DNA of 64,000 bases from an uncultured Macellibacteroides sp. (GTDB taxonomy: Bacteria; Bacteroidota; Bacteroidia; Bacteroidales; Tannerellaceae): NCBI RefSeq assembly GCF_963667135.1, contig NZ_OY762974.1:3472001-3536000 (forward strand). The letters are read 5' to 3'. The notes under the pieces were generated by a model. That model was not told the origin of the DNA. It made no database searches and was given only the letters and a program-made list of their open reading frames with translations. The position numbers were made by a program, and so were the translations under genes. Positions 43,389-53,859 of the stretch are shown here, piece by piece (position 1 is the stretch's first letter; each line of letters begins with the position of its first letter).

Positions 43389-46300
43389 ATGAATAAACCT
43401 ATAACACTCCAAAAAATTGTAAGTAATTTTTGGAGCAAAAGATCTGTAAGAATTATGAAAATCTCGTTGATTTTATGCTTGATGGCTCTTCAGGTTACCG
43501 CGAGTAATGTTTATTCGCAGTATGTGAATCTAAAACTCTCAGTCAAAAACACAACTGTAGCTGCCGTTATAAGCAGCATTACTCATCAAACCGGATACGA
43601 ATTTTCTTATGATGCTGAATTATTAAACAAGCAAATTAAGAATGTATCTGTAAGTGCGAAAAATGAACGCATAGAAAATGTGTTAACCCAGCTATTTAAA
43701 GATACTGGTATCGGTTTTAAAATATTAGATAACCGAGTTTTTCTGATCGAGAACTTTGAAAAGAATAAAACTTCGGAAAATAAAACCGTGGAAGTACAAC
43801 AAAAACAAAAAACTGTTACTGGTACAATCCTGGATCAGAGTGGCATTCCTGTTATTGGGGCCAATGTTATTGTTAAAGGATCATCGGTTGGTACAATTAC
43901 AGATTTGGACGGAAATTTCACGTTGACCAATGTTCCTGACGGAGCCTCTCTGTTAGTTTCGTATATTGGTTTTTTGGAACAGACAATACTCGTTACGAAC
44001 AAAACTTCTTTCAATATTACGCTGAAAGAAGATGCTCAGAAATTGGATGAAGTTGTTGTTGTTGGTTATGGAACACAGAAGAAAGTTAATCTGACTGGAT
44101 CTATCACAAACGTTAAAACAGACGAACTGAGTTCAATCGCTACGTCGAATTTGTCAAATACACTGGCTGGACGTGCACCGGGTATGACCATTACAGGAAA
44201 CTCAGGATTGATGGGATCATCTTCTGAAATCCGTATGCGTGGTGGTTTTGGTGATCCTCTTTTTGTTATTGATGGGGTTATCCGTGATAAAGCTTCTTTT
44301 GATGCTTTGCAGCCAAATGAAATTGATCAGTTAAGCTTCTTGAAAGATGCTGCTACCGCTTCAATTTACGGATCATCTGCAGGTAACGGGGTTGTGCTTG
44401 TAACAACTAAAACTGGTAGTAAAGATAGCAAGCCTGTTTTTGATTATCAAGGTAGTTATTCTTTTAGTAAACCAACGAAGACTTTATTTTCTGATATGTT
44501 TACAGCTACAGATGAGCTGACTTATCAGAATCGTGTTGCCGAATTTCAAGGTCTTGCCATACCTAACGGGGATGATGAATTTGAATATTTTAAAGACCGC
44601 AGTTATAATGTAAATGATTATATCTGGCAAAATCCTTGGAATACAAAACATTCATTGAGCGTATCCGGTGGTAATGAAGATGTTCAGTACTATGTTTTGG
44701 GTAGTTATTTGGGTGAAGAGGGTTCGTATGTTAACCTGAAGAACCAGAAGTTTAGTCTTCGTTCAAACCTTACTACCAAGTTGTCGAAATACCTTACCAT
44801 GAACCTAAACTTGTCGGCTTATCAATCTGACGACAAGCGTTTCTTTTGGCCTTATTCCGACGACGATGAATTTGGAGTTTATGACTTGTATCGTTGTACA
44901 TTTAACGCATTGAAAACAATTCCATTCTATGAAAATGCAGATGGGACACCTTCTACTGCGCGTACAGACTATCCTATTTATCCGGCAATTGGTAGCTGGC
45001 AAAGCTGGAATGTTGTAGACCAGGTTATTGGTGATCGTTACATAAAGACTCGCAAGAGAAATATGAATGCCATTTTATCATTTAACGCTGATTTGGGTTT
45101 CCTTCTTCCGGGATTATCAACTAAAGTGTTGGCTAACTACATTGGCAACGACTACACCCGTAAAAAATATATGACTCACCAGAAGAACTATAAGTTCCAG
45201 CAAGCTGATCCAAAAGGGAATCGTTTCCTTCCGGGCCCAATTGATAAAGATCAGGTTAATATCTTTACTTTTGGTAATGCATATGAAAACTTGCAGTATG
45301 GTATGAATACGTTATGGAGCGAACAGTTTAACTGGTTCCTGAACTATAACCATAGCTTTGGAAAACACGATGTTGCTGCTACTGTAGTATTTGAGCAATC
45401 GTCGAACGGTGGTGAATATGTATATGCAAAGGCTGATAATCCTTTAACTTCTTATGACCAGATGTTTGTTTATTCGACAGATGCTGAAATGAGAACAGGT
45501 GACGCTTCAGAAGAGACTGGCGGTCGTCTTTCGTGGATTGGTCGTTTCAACTATAGCTACGCTCAGAAATACATTGCAGAATTTTCTTTCCGTTATGATG
45601 GTAACACCTTGTTTGCTAAAAATCAGCGTTGGGGATTCTTCCCTTCTGTGTCTGCTGCATGGCGCTTAAGCCAGGAAGATTTCATGGAAAACACTTCAGA
45701 CTGGTTGAGCGATTTGAAGATTCGTGCTTCTTATGGTACAACGGGTAACGACCTGGATGTATATGGAAATAAGATCACTCCGTTTTCGTACATTGAGAAA
45801 TATGTTTCTGGTTCTAGCTATATCTACGGTGATGCACTTGCTAATGGTATTACACCGGGTGATGTTCCTAATCCTTACCTTACTTGGGCAACTTCTACAA
45901 CGTACAACGGAGGTCTGGATTTTGGTTTCTTAAATAACCGGTTATCTGGTACATTGGATGTGTTCTACCGTAAAGAAAAAAATATTCTTGGTACCCGTGT
46001 TGTTACTTTACCAAGTACTTACGGACAGTCTCTTGCTCCTGAAAATTATGCCTCAAGATCATGGAGAGGTGGTGAAATGTCATTGATATGGAGAGATCAG
46101 GCAGCCAATGGAAAGATCAAATACTCTTTGTATGCTAACGTAGGTTATTCAAAAGATCAATGGGATGTCCTGGATCAAAGCGCTGTTTATACCACCGGAA
46201 ACTTGTCTTATTTGTCACAAATAGGTATGGCTGATAGTCGTGTTGTAGGATATAAAGCAGTTGATATTATCCGTACACAGGAACAAGTTGATGCCTTAAA

Positions 46301-46931
46301 ATCTTCTGGCTTTAAGCAGTGGGGTCGCGATCCATACCTTGGTGGTATCTTGTATGAAGATACACACAGTGATGGTTATGCGTTAGGTCCTGATGGAAAG
46401 ATTGACAGTAATGACTCTTATAACCTGTTGTCGGATAACGCAAAACCCCGTATCAATTATGGTTTCGGTGGTAGTTTGAATTTTAAAGGGATTTCTATAG
46501 ATCTTCTTTTCCAGGGTGTAGGAGGTTACGATCGCTTTATGGGAGGCCCTTCAGGTGGTTTCTATCAGTATGGTAGTACAACTCGCCCATATTACCCAAT
46601 CTGGACAAGCGACGACTGCTGGAGAACAGATAACGTTGACGGTAAATATCCGCGTGTAATTGGTAAGAGTTGGTACGAATCAGGAGCTGGTACATCAACA
46701 TTCTGGAAGAGAAACGGAGCTTACCTGCGTTTAAAGAATGTTAATCTTGGATATGATCTTCCTGCTAATTTCTTACGTCCGCTAGGATTAACGAAAGTTC
46801 AGGTATTCATGAATGCGTCAAACTTGTTCTCTATCTCTGCTGTGAACGAGTTTATGGATCCGGAACAGGAGTATTACGACTCTTATCCTTTGATGAAAAC
46901 GTTCACATTTGGTCTTAACTTCACATTTTAA
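43389..46931 (+). CDS. SusC/RagA-type TonB-dependent receptor with signalling domain
   Basis: 1180 residues. After a signal peptide comes an STN signalling domain (about 50-125, AVISSITHQTGYEFSYDAEL), then a carboxypeptidase-D-like domain (about 140-215, VTGTILDQSGIPVIGANVIV), the plug with the SusC-typical VVVGYGTQKKVNLTGS and DPLFVIDGVIRD, and a 22-strand barrel ending MKTFTFGLNFTF. Imports a glycan or glycoside across the outer membrane with its SusD partner. The STN domain shows it also signals to the FecR/sigma pair upstream, giving substrate-dependent self-induction. Confidence 0.96.
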   Translation: MNKPITLQKIVSNFWSKRSVRIMKISLILCLMALQVTASNVYSQYVNLKLSVKNTTVAAVISSITHQTGYEFSYDAELLNKQIKNVSVSAKNERIENVLTQLFKDTGIGFKILDNRVFLIENFEKNKTSENKTVEVQQKQKTVTGTILDQSGIPVIGANVIVKGSSVGTITDLDGNFTLTNVPDGASLLVSYIGFLEQTILVTNKTSFNITLKEDAQKLDEVVVVGYGTQKKVNLTGSITNVKTDELSSIATSNLSNTLAGRAPGMTITGNSGLMGSSSEIRMRGGFGDPLFVIDGVIRDKASFDALQPNEIDQLSFLKDAATASIYGSSAGNGVVLVTTKTGSKDSKPVFDYQGSYSFSKPTKTLFSDMFTATDELTYQNRVAEFQGLAIPNGDDEFEYFKDRSYNVNDYIWQNPWNTKHSLSVSGGNEDVQYYVLGSYLGEEGSYVNLKNQKFSLRSNLTTKLSKYLTMNLNLSAYQSDDKRFFWPYSDDDEFGVYDLYRCTFNALKTIPFYENADGTPSTARTDYPIYPAIGSWQSWNVVDQVIGDRYIKTRKRNMNAILSFNADLGFLLPGLSTKVLANYIGNDYTRKKYMTHQKNYKFQQADPKGNRFLPGPIDKDQVNIFTFGNAYENLQYGMNTLWSEQFNWFLNYNHSFGKHDVAATVVFEQSSNGGEYVYAKADNPLTSYDQMFVYSTDAEMRTGDASEETGGRLSWIGRFNYSYAQKYIAEFSFRYDGNTLFAKNQRWGFFPSVSAAWRLSQEDFMENTSDWLSDLKIRASYGTTGNDLDVYGNKITPFSYIEKYVSGSSYIYGDALANGITPGDVPNPYLTWATSTTYNGGLDFGFLNNRLSGTLDVFYRKEKNILGTRVVTLPSTYGQSLAPENYASRSWRGGEMSLIWRDQAANGKIKYSLYANVGYSKDQWDVLDQSAVYTTGNLSYLSQIGMADSRVVGYKAVDIIRTQEQVDALKSSGFKQWGRDPYLGGILYEDTHSDGYALGPDGKIDSNDSYNLLSDNAKPRINYGFGGSLNFKGISIDLLFQGVGGYDRFMGGPSGGFYQYGSTTRPYYPIWTSDDCWRTDNVDGKYPRVIGKSWYESGAGTSTFWKRNGAYLRLKNVNLGYDLPANFLRPLGLTKVQVFMNASNLFSISAVNEFMDPEQEYYDSYPLMKTFTFGLNFTF

Positions 46932-46942
46932 ATACTATCAAT

Positions 46943-48733
46943 ATGAAGAAAATGAATAAAATAAAATATATTTTTCTTAGTGCGTTTGCAGCATTGACAC
47001 TCAATAGCTGTGACTCGCTGGATATTGAAAATACGACAAGCTATGATGCAAATCTGGTTTGGAACGATGATGCATTGGCTACCGCTTATGTAACCAATTT
47101 GTATGCAAATGTTTTTGATAACTGGTCTTGTTCTGCAGATTATGCTTCTGAACAGGTTCACGGGATGCCATTCTATGATACGTCGATTACTTTGACAAGT
47201 GGAAATTTTAAGAAGTTTGACTATACAACGATTCGTTTGATTAATGAAGCGATTGCAAAAATTGAAGCTGGTGGTCTTGATCAATCTGTAAAAGATGAAC
47301 TTTTGGGACAGGTATACTTTATGAGAGCTTATGTTTACTCGGATATGGTATTTTATCACGGAGGAATACCTTACATCACTGTACCTCAGGATAAAGACAA
47401 AGATGATCTGTATGTTTCCAGAAACACAACAGCAGAATGCTTCGACTACCTGATTGCCGACCTGGATAAGGCTATCTCTATGCTTCCCGAAAAAGTTTCC
47501 GGAGCTTCTAGTGAATACGGGCGAATTGACCAATGCTTTGCAAAAGCTTACAAAGCTAAGGTGTTGCTTTACAAAGCATCTCCTCAGTTCAATCCAAAGA
47601 GTATGTATACCAACAGCCATTGGCAGGAAGCTTATGAAGCGGCAAAAACTGCTTATGAATTTTGCGTGAATAAGGGTGCTGCTTTGACGCCAAGTTACAG
47701 CGATATTTGGTTACAGGAAAAGGGCGACGAAGTAGTTTTTGCCGTAGTTAACTCTTATCCGAACAAAGTAGCGTACTGGGATTATTACATCCGTCCGGGA
47801 TCTTTAAGCCGTAGTACTGCGCAGAATCCTCCTACATGGAATCTTGTAAAAGCATTTCCGATGCTTGATGGTAAAACCTACAACGATCCGACGGGTAAGT
47901 ATTATGTAGGAACCGAGGCTGATTTGCTTCAACGTTTTTGGAAAAACAGGGATCCTCGTTTTGCAAGTTCTATTCTTTATAATGGAGATCTTTATCCTGT
48001 TCAGGGTACAAAAAGTGGTTACCGCCAATATACAGCGTTGGGTATAGCCGATCAGGATGATTCATACGGAACGAATCCCAAAGCAGGTGTAAATGCTACT
48101 AACAACGACTTTAATACAGGGTTTTTTGTTCGTAAGGGTTCAGATTTATCTTTATCGCAGGATTTGGTTGCCACATATAGTATAGACTATATTTTGATGC
48201 GTTTTGCCGAAGTGATGCTAACTTATGCTGAAACTGCCAATGAAACCGGTCACCAGGATGTAGCTTTGGAAATGTTGAAACAGATCCGTAAACGTGCCGG
48301 TCTCGAAGCCGGTAGTGATAACATGTATGGTATTGCCGGTACAGATCGTGAAACACTTCGTAAAGCTATTCTTGACGAGCGAAATATTGAGTTTTGCTTT
48401 GAAGGGCATCGTTTCATGGATTTACGTCGCACCCGCAACATGATGAAATTAAATGGACTTGAAAAATTTGGAGTTGAAGCTATTGCGATAAATGTGGACG
48501 GAACGGATATGAACTTGAACGAAGCAAAGGAAAAAGCCGCAAAATTCGAGTTAAAACCCGAAAATTTCCGTTATAAATTGCAGCAGGTTCCTCTAAGCAA
48601 GAATTCTGAAAAGCAATTCCTGGTTAAAGAATCCTACTATTTCTTTCCGATTCAGCAATCAAAAATTGATGAAAACCAAAATCTTCAGCAGAACATTGAC
48701 TGGGGTGGAACATTTAATCCGGCTTTGGAGTAG
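46943..48733 (+). CDS. SusD/RagB-family glycan-binding lipoprotein
   Basis: 596 residues, lipoprotein signal with ALTLNSC. The N-terminal tetratricopeptide-like helices contain YFMRAYVYSDMVFYHGGIPY and FAKAYKAKVLLYKASPQFN. The C-terminal SusD domain has ILDERNIEFCFEGHRFMDLRR and ends FFPIQQSKIDENQNL. It lids the SusC barrel 11 bases upstream. The terminator follows 24 bases after the stop, separating it from the enzymes downstream. Confidence 0.96.
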   Translation: MKKMNKIKYIFLSAFAALTLNSCDSLDIENTTSYDANLVWNDDALATAYVTNLYANVFDNWSCSADYASEQVHGMPFYDTSITLTSGNFKKFDYTTIRLINEAIAKIEAGGLDQSVKDELLGQVYFMRAYVYSDMVFYHGGIPYITVPQDKDKDDLYVSRNTTAECFDYLIADLDKAISMLPEKVSGASSEYGRIDQCFAKAYKAKVLLYKASPQFNPKSMYTNSHWQEAYEAAKTAYEFCVNKGAALTPSYSDIWLQEKGDEVVFAVVNSYPNKVAYWDYYIRPGSLSRSTAQNPPTWNLVKAFPMLDGKTYNDPTGKYYVGTEADLLQRFWKNRDPRFASSILYNGDLYPVQGTKSGYRQYTALGIADQDDSYGTNPKAGVNATNNDFNTGFFVRKGSDLSLSQDLVATYSIDYILMRFAEVMLTYAETANETGHQDVALEMLKQIRKRAGLEAGSDNMYGIAGTDRETLRKAILDERNIEFCFEGHRFMDLRRTRNMMKLNGLEKFGVEAIAINVDGTDMNLNEAKEKAAKFELKPENFRYKLQQVPLSKNSEKQFLVKESYYFFPIQQSKIDENQNLQQNIDWGGTFNPALE

Positions 48734-48756
48734 TCTGACCGGGTTTTAATTAATAG

Positions 48757-48793
48757 CAAAAGAAGCGGTCTGTTTTGCGGACAGCTTCTTTTG
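48757..48793 (+). terminator. SusD terminator
   Basis: CAAAAGAAGC (48757-48766) pairs with GCTTCTTTTG (48784-48793). The T-rich right arm and following TTTATT complete it. The rest of 48794-49025 shows no gene. Confidence 0.8.
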
Positions 48794-49025
48794 TTTATTA
48801 GGCTTGTTTGAAGTAAGTAAAAGCAAAGAATAATATATTCGGTCGAAAAAGTTCCCGGTTTGAGTATTTTTTAATAAAAATATCGTTATATAGGGAAAGC
48901 TGTAAGCCGAGTTCATATTATTAATACAGCTATAAATTAAATAATTTGAACGATATTTTTGTAAAAACAACATTTATAGCGTTCTTTATGATAGTAAACA
49001 GAATGGGATTATTAAATATAATATC

Positions 49026-49033
49026 TAATTTTG
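49026..49033 (+). promoter_or_regulatory. -7 box for the oxidoreductase/DUF1080 pair
   Basis: TAATTTTG fits TAnnTTTG and lies 38 bases ahead of the ATG at 49071. Confidence 0.5.
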
Positions 49034-49070
49034 CAAGTGTTAAAACTTTCAGTCTAACATATTTCATACT

Positions 49071-50327
49071 ATGAAAACAAACAGAAGAGATTTCTTAAAG
49101 ACTCTGGGAGGTGTTGCGGCATTTTCGATTGTACCGCGGCATGTACTGGGGAATGGGTTTATTGCCCCAAGTGATCAACTAACAAAAGGTATTATTGGTA
49201 CTGGCGGAATGGGGCGTGGTCATGTTGACTATGCTGGGACCCGTTTAGTGGCCGTTTGCGATGTTGATAAGAATCATTTGGAACTAGGTAAAAATCTTGT
49301 AAAAGACAGGATTGCAGCTTATACTGATTTCCGTGATTTGATTTTAGATAAAAATGTGGATATTGTGCATATTGCTACTCCTCCTCACTGGCATGGAATT
49401 ATGTCGGTCGAAGCAGCTAAGGCAGGTAAGGATATATGGTGTGAAAAACCAATGACCCGTACCATTGGCGAAGGAAAACGTGTGATGGAGGCTGTAAAGC
49501 AATATGGTAATATGTTCCGTCTGAATACATGGTTCCGCTTCAAAGATCCTTTCTATGGATTGGGAACTCCTGTTAAGCCGCTCAAGAAGCTTGTACAGAG
49601 TGGTATGTTGGGTTGGCCTTTAAAAGTAACCATAAGCAAACATACTGGTTTTGACTGGAAATTTTACTGGGTTGGTAAAGAATACCTTGAACCACAACGT
49701 GTGCCTGCAGAGCTTGATTACGATATGTGGTTAGGCCCGGCTCCTTTCAAACCTTACAATGAGCATCGTGTTCATCAGACTTTTCGCGGTTACTGGGATT
49801 ATGATGGAGGTGGACTAGGGGATATGGGGCAACATTATATTGACCCGGTTCAATATTTCTTAGGAAAAGACCATACTAGCCCGGTTAAAGTTGAAGTAGA
49901 CGCTCCGCAACAACATCCTGATGCTGTTGGAACATGGCGTTCTATTACTTATACGTACGAAGACGGATGTCAGATTGTGCTTTGGGGTGGCGATTACGGA
50001 GATCCAAATACACCGTATATTGCTGGTCCTAATGGAAATGTTTACAAGAACTTTGTTTGTGATATTCCTAACTGGGAAAAGAAGTTGGCAGATTATCCCG
50101 AGCCAGAACCACAGATAACAGAATTCCTTACGAGCGTAAAAACACGTCAGAAGTTTGCATTGAACGAACAGAACGGATTCCGTTCGGCAACCATTGTAAA
50201 TATGGGAGCTGTGGCATTGCGATTGAACCGGACTTTGCAATTTGACCCGGTGAAGCTTGAGTTTATTAACGACGAAGCCGCTAATCGTTTGCTGGATCAG
50301 CCGATGCGCGCACCTTGGAATATTTAA
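49071..50327 (+). CDS. Exported Gfo/Idh/MocA-family oxidoreductase
   Basis: 418 residues. The N-terminus is Tat-like (NRRDFLKTLGGVAAFSIV). An NAD(P)-binding Rossmann domain starts at KGIIGTGGMGRGHVDY, and the dinucleotide-fold signature continues with CEKPMTRTIGEGKRV (the Lys of the EKP motif). The C-terminal alpha/beta domain contains DMGQHYIDPVQYFLG. Cofactor-loaded export through Tat fits. With the tandem DUF1080 protein 20 bases downstream, it probably oxidises a sugar hydroxyl to a ketone (3-keto-glycoside) before cleavage, or works on the released sugar. Confidence 0.9.
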   Translation: MKTNRRDFLKTLGGVAAFSIVPRHVLGNGFIAPSDQLTKGIIGTGGMGRGHVDYAGTRLVAVCDVDKNHLELGKNLVKDRIAAYTDFRDLILDKNVDIVHIATPPHWHGIMSVEAAKAGKDIWCEKPMTRTIGEGKRVMEAVKQYGNMFRLNTWFRFKDPFYGLGTPVKPLKKLVQSGMLGWPLKVTISKHTGFDWKFYWVGKEYLEPQRVPAELDYDMWLGPAPFKPYNEHRVHQTFRGYWDYDGGGLGDMGQHYIDPVQYFLGKDHTSPVKVEVDAPQQHPDAVGTWRSITYTYEDGCQIVLWGGDYGDPNTPYIAGPNGNVYKNFVCDIPNWEKKLADYPEPEPQITEFLTSVKTRQKFALNEQNGFRSATIVNMGAVALRLNRTLQFDPVKLEFINDEAANRLLDQPMRAPWNI

Positions 50328-50347
50328 TCTTATTAATTGAATCCTAG

Positions 50348-53300
50348 ATGAAAAAAATATATTTACCAATAGGTGCCTTGTTATTATCAGCCTCATTGTG
50401 GGCTCAGCAGCCTCAGGGCAGAACGGCAAGCACTATTGTAGCTGATGTTTTGGCTCAGATGCCTGCTCAACAACAGGCCGAATACAATAAAATGCTGGAA
50501 TCTCTTAGTTCTTCAGGTGAAGAGGGAGTGACTATGCTTGTTAAAATGATCAATGAACCAGGCAAAGGAAGTAACGCACAGGTAGATTATGCCCTGAGTG
50601 GTCTGACATACTATGTAATGGCTACCGGAAAAGAGGAAGCTCGGTTAACAACTGCCAAAGCTTATGCAAAGGCATTGGATATGGTTTCGGATCGTGAAAT
50701 GAAGGCCTTTATAATCCGTCAGCTTCAGTTTCTTGGAAAAGAAGAAAGTATTCCTGTTTTAACAAAATATCTTTCTCAGGAAAACCTTGCTGGTCCTGCT
50801 ACCCGGGCTTTAGTAGCTATAAATTCAGACAAAGCAGACCTTGCACTTACAGAAGCGCTTAAAAACACAAAGTCGAACGCAACGATACAGAAAGATATTG
50901 TGCTGGCGATAGCCGAAGCGGATGCTTCCGGTGCAGAGCAAGCAATTAAAGACTTGTTGAACAGTCCTGATGAAAATATGCGTAAAGTTGCCCTCTATGC
51001 TCTTAGTCAGATTGGCTCAGTTGGCTCTTTGAGTACGTTGGGTGATTTGGCTGCAAAGTCAGGCTATTCCATGGAGAAAACAGGCGCAAACGAAGCTTAC
51101 ATTGCGTTGATTAAGAAGCTGGCTAACCAAGGTGATACAAAAGTTGCCGAGAGTGCTGCTTCCGATTTGATGACCAAAGCTACAAAGGCCGGTAAAACTC
51201 AGACACGAGATGCAGCCCTCGAAATACTTGTTTCCATTCAAAAAGAAAAAGGATTAAAACTTATACTTGATGCCCTGAAAGATGATTCAAAAGAATATAG
51301 AAACGCAGCGCTTTCCTATGCTTCAGGTATAGTTAGTGATCCGGTTTATATCGAACTTATCAAGGCAATGGACAAGGCTAAACCTGCACCCAAAACGGAT
51401 GTGCTAAACTGGATTGCCAGTCAGTGCCAGTGTCTGGTTCAGAAAGAGAATCTTCGAAAATTGATGGTTCGTTTTGATTTGCCGGCAATTGATTTAATTC
51501 GCAAGCAATTAAAAAATAATGACTACGATGTAAAAGAGGCTACAGTTTGGGCACTTGTTAAACTGGGAGATCCCAATACAATAGGAGATATCGCAGCCTT
51601 GTTGAATTCTAAAGACCCTAAAGTGGTAACTCTTGCCCAGCAGGGACTCGCATCTTTTAAGGGAGATATTTCTCCCTCTGTTTCCCGTGTAATGGACAAA
51701 GCTCCTGATGCTGGGAAGGTTGCCGGTATTGAATTGTTGTCATTACGTAAATCTGCAGTTCATCTGAATTCCGTACTGGCTCAGACAAAGTCGTCCAATG
51801 CGGATGTTAAAACAGCTGCTTATGAAGCATTGAAGAATGTTGTAGAAGAAAAAGATTTCACCAATATGTGTGGTATGCTTGAAACGGCCGATGCCGCGAC
51901 AATCACTCCTCTTCAGCAGGCTGTAATTTCTTCTATCTCCGAAATGTCTAAAGAAGCTCAGGTTTCTTCCGTTCTTAACCGGATGAACCTGGCTGGAGAG
52001 AGTAAAAAGCATCTTTATTATGTTGTATTGGCTCAAACAGGAGACAACAAGGCTCTTTCAATTATTTCTGAAGGGTTTGCTAACGGTCAGGGAGCAGCCA
52101 AGGATGCTGCATTTGAAGCGCTTTTGAGCTGCAAAGGACTGGAAGCTGCTGATGCACTTTACGATATATGCAAATCTGCATCGGCTTCATCCTATTCAGA
52201 TCGTGCATTAACGGCCTATGTTAAATTGGTTTCCAATCCTGCTTATACAGGAGAGAACAGATTGATCCGTTTACGTAAAGCTATGGAAATTGCTGACAAT
52301 GATACACAGAAAGTAGCAATTCTTCGTCAGATTGAGCGCACAGGTACTTATCTTGGTATGCTTTACGCCGGAGAATTTCTGGATCAGAAACCTTTGCAAC
52401 AAGCTGCAGCAAATGCTGTCATGAATATTGCTTTAGGAAATAAGTCATTTACAGGTCAGAATGTGAAAGCTCTCCTTAATAAAGTAAAGAGTGTGCTCGA
52501 CAATCCGGATGCTGGTTATCAGAAACAAGCAATTCAGAAACATCTGGATGAAATGGCTGACGTAACAGGTTTTGTTTCATTATTTAATGGAAAAGATCTT
52601 TCAGGCTGGAAAGGATTGGTTAAGAACCCAATTGAACGCTCGAAGATGAAACCTGCAGAGTTAGCAAAAGAACAGGTTAAAGCCGACGAACTGGCAAAAA
52701 ATACATGGACTGCAACAGATGGTTTGCTTGTTTTTAATGGAAAGGGTGATAATCTTTGTACAGAAAAGCCTTACGGCGATTTTGAAATGTATGTGGATTG
52801 GATGCTTGATCCTGCTGGTCCTGAAGCTGATGCTGGTATTTATTTACGTGGTACGCCTCAGGTACAGATTTGGGATACATCGAGGGTTAATGTTGGCGCT
52901 CAGGTTGGATCAGGTGGTTTATATAACAACCAGGTAAATCCGAGCAAACCTTTAAAAGTGGCTGATAATAAACTTGGAGAATGGAATTCTTTCTATATTA
53001 AAATGGTTGGCGACCGTGTAACGGTTTATCTTAATGGAGATTTGGTTGTAGACAATGTTATGCTAGAAAACTATTGGGATCGTAGCCTGCCTATTTTCCC
53101 AACAGAACAGATCGAGCTTCAGGCGCATGGAAGCAAAGTTAGCTACCGTAATATCTATGTGAAGGAATTGGAACGCCCTGAGGCTTTCCAGTTATCTGCA
53201 GCCGAAAAGAAAGAAGGCTATAAAATTTTGTTTGATGGAACAAACATGCACGCATGGACAGGTAACACAGTTGATTATTCAATAGAAGATGGAGCAATTT

Positions 53301-53791
53301 CTATGAATCCGAGCAAAAGCTTTGGTGGTAATCTGTACACAAAAGATGAATACAAAGACTTTGTATACCGTTTCGAGTTTCAGTTAACTCCTGGTGCTAA
53401 CAACGGGCTCGGTATCCGTACTCCAATGGAAGGCGATGCTGCTTACGTAGGTATGGAGCTGCAAATACTAGATAGCGAACATCCAATTTATAAAGATCTT
53501 CACGAATATCAGTATCATGGCTCTGTTTATGGTATTATTCCTGCTAAGAGAGGTTTTCTGAAACCTACAGGCGAATGGAACTATCAGGAAGTGATTGCCA
53601 AAGGGAATCATATTAAGATAACCTTGAATGGTACTGTAATTGTTGATGGCGACATCAAAGAGGCGACTAAAAATGGTACACCTGATAAAAAACAGCATCC
53701 TGGATTGTTCAACGAAAAGGGTCATATTGGGTTCTTGGGTCACGGTTCGCCGGTAAAATTCCGGAATATCCGTATCAAGGAATTGAAATAA
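50348..53791 (+). CDS. HEAT-repeat protein with two DUF1080 (3-keto-glycoside hydrolase-type) domains
   Basis: 1147 residues with a signal peptide ending at LWAQQ. Residues about 40-730 are HEAT-like helical repeats (for example DENMRKVALYALSQIG, DYDVKEATVWALVKLGDPN). Two DUF1080 beta-sandwiches follow: one from about 740 (GFVSLFNGKDLSGWKG, AGIYLRGTPQVQIWDT) and one from about 955 (YKILFDGTNMHAW, NNGLGIRTPMEG). DUF1080 proteins are linked to hydrolysis or elimination of 3-keto-glycosides. The HEAT part may be a scaffold. Probably periplasmic and co-transcribed with the oxidoreductase. Confidence 0.88.
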   Translation: MKKIYLPIGALLLSASLWAQQPQGRTASTIVADVLAQMPAQQQAEYNKMLESLSSSGEEGVTMLVKMINEPGKGSNAQVDYALSGLTYYVMATGKEEARLTTAKAYAKALDMVSDREMKAFIIRQLQFLGKEESIPVLTKYLSQENLAGPATRALVAINSDKADLALTEALKNTKSNATIQKDIVLAIAEADASGAEQAIKDLLNSPDENMRKVALYALSQIGSVGSLSTLGDLAAKSGYSMEKTGANEAYIALIKKLANQGDTKVAESAASDLMTKATKAGKTQTRDAALEILVSIQKEKGLKLILDALKDDSKEYRNAALSYASGIVSDPVYIELIKAMDKAKPAPKTDVLNWIASQCQCLVQKENLRKLMVRFDLPAIDLIRKQLKNNDYDVKEATVWALVKLGDPNTIGDIAALLNSKDPKVVTLAQQGLASFKGDISPSVSRVMDKAPDAGKVAGIELLSLRKSAVHLNSVLAQTKSSNADVKTAAYEALKNVVEEKDFTNMCGMLETADAATITPLQQAVISSISEMSKEAQVSSVLNRMNLAGESKKHLYYVVLAQTGDNKALSIISEGFANGQGAAKDAAFEALLSCKGLEAADALYDICKSASASSYSDRALTAYVKLVSNPAYTGENRLIRLRKAMEIADNDTQKVAILRQIERTGTYLGMLYAGEFLDQKPLQQAAANAVMNIALGNKSFTGQNVKALLNKVKSVLDNPDAGYQKQAIQKHLDEMADVTGFVSLFNGKDLSGWKGLVKNPIERSKMKPAELAKEQVKADELAKNTWTATDGLLVFNGKGDNLCTEKPYGDFEMYVDWMLDPAGPEADAGIYLRGTPQVQIWDTSRVNVGAQVGSGGLYNNQVNPSKPLKVADNKLGEWNSFYIKMVGDRVTVYLNGDLVVDNVMLENYWDRSLPIFPTEQIELQAHGSKVSYRNIYVKELERPEAFQLSAAEKKEGYKILFDGTNMHAWTGNTVDYSIEDGAISMNPSKSFGGNLYTKDEYKDFVYRFEFQLTPGANNGLGIRTPMEGDAAYVGMELQILDSEHPIYKDLHEYQYHGSVYGIIPAKRGFLKPTGEWNYQEVIAKGNHIKITLNGTVIVDGDIKEATKNGTPDKKQHPGLFNEKGHIGFLGHGSPVKFRNIRIKELK

Positions 53792-53820
53792 GTAAACACC
53801 TTTAATAGGATAGAGTAAGA

Positions 53821-53859
53821 GGGAGTTCGGTCATTAGATCGAGCTCCCTTATTTTTTTA
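53821..53859 (+). terminator. Terminator after the DUF1080 gene
   Basis: GGGAG-TTCG and CGA-GCTCCC (53821-53848) form a stem with one mismatch region, followed by TTATTTTTTT. Confidence 0.85.
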
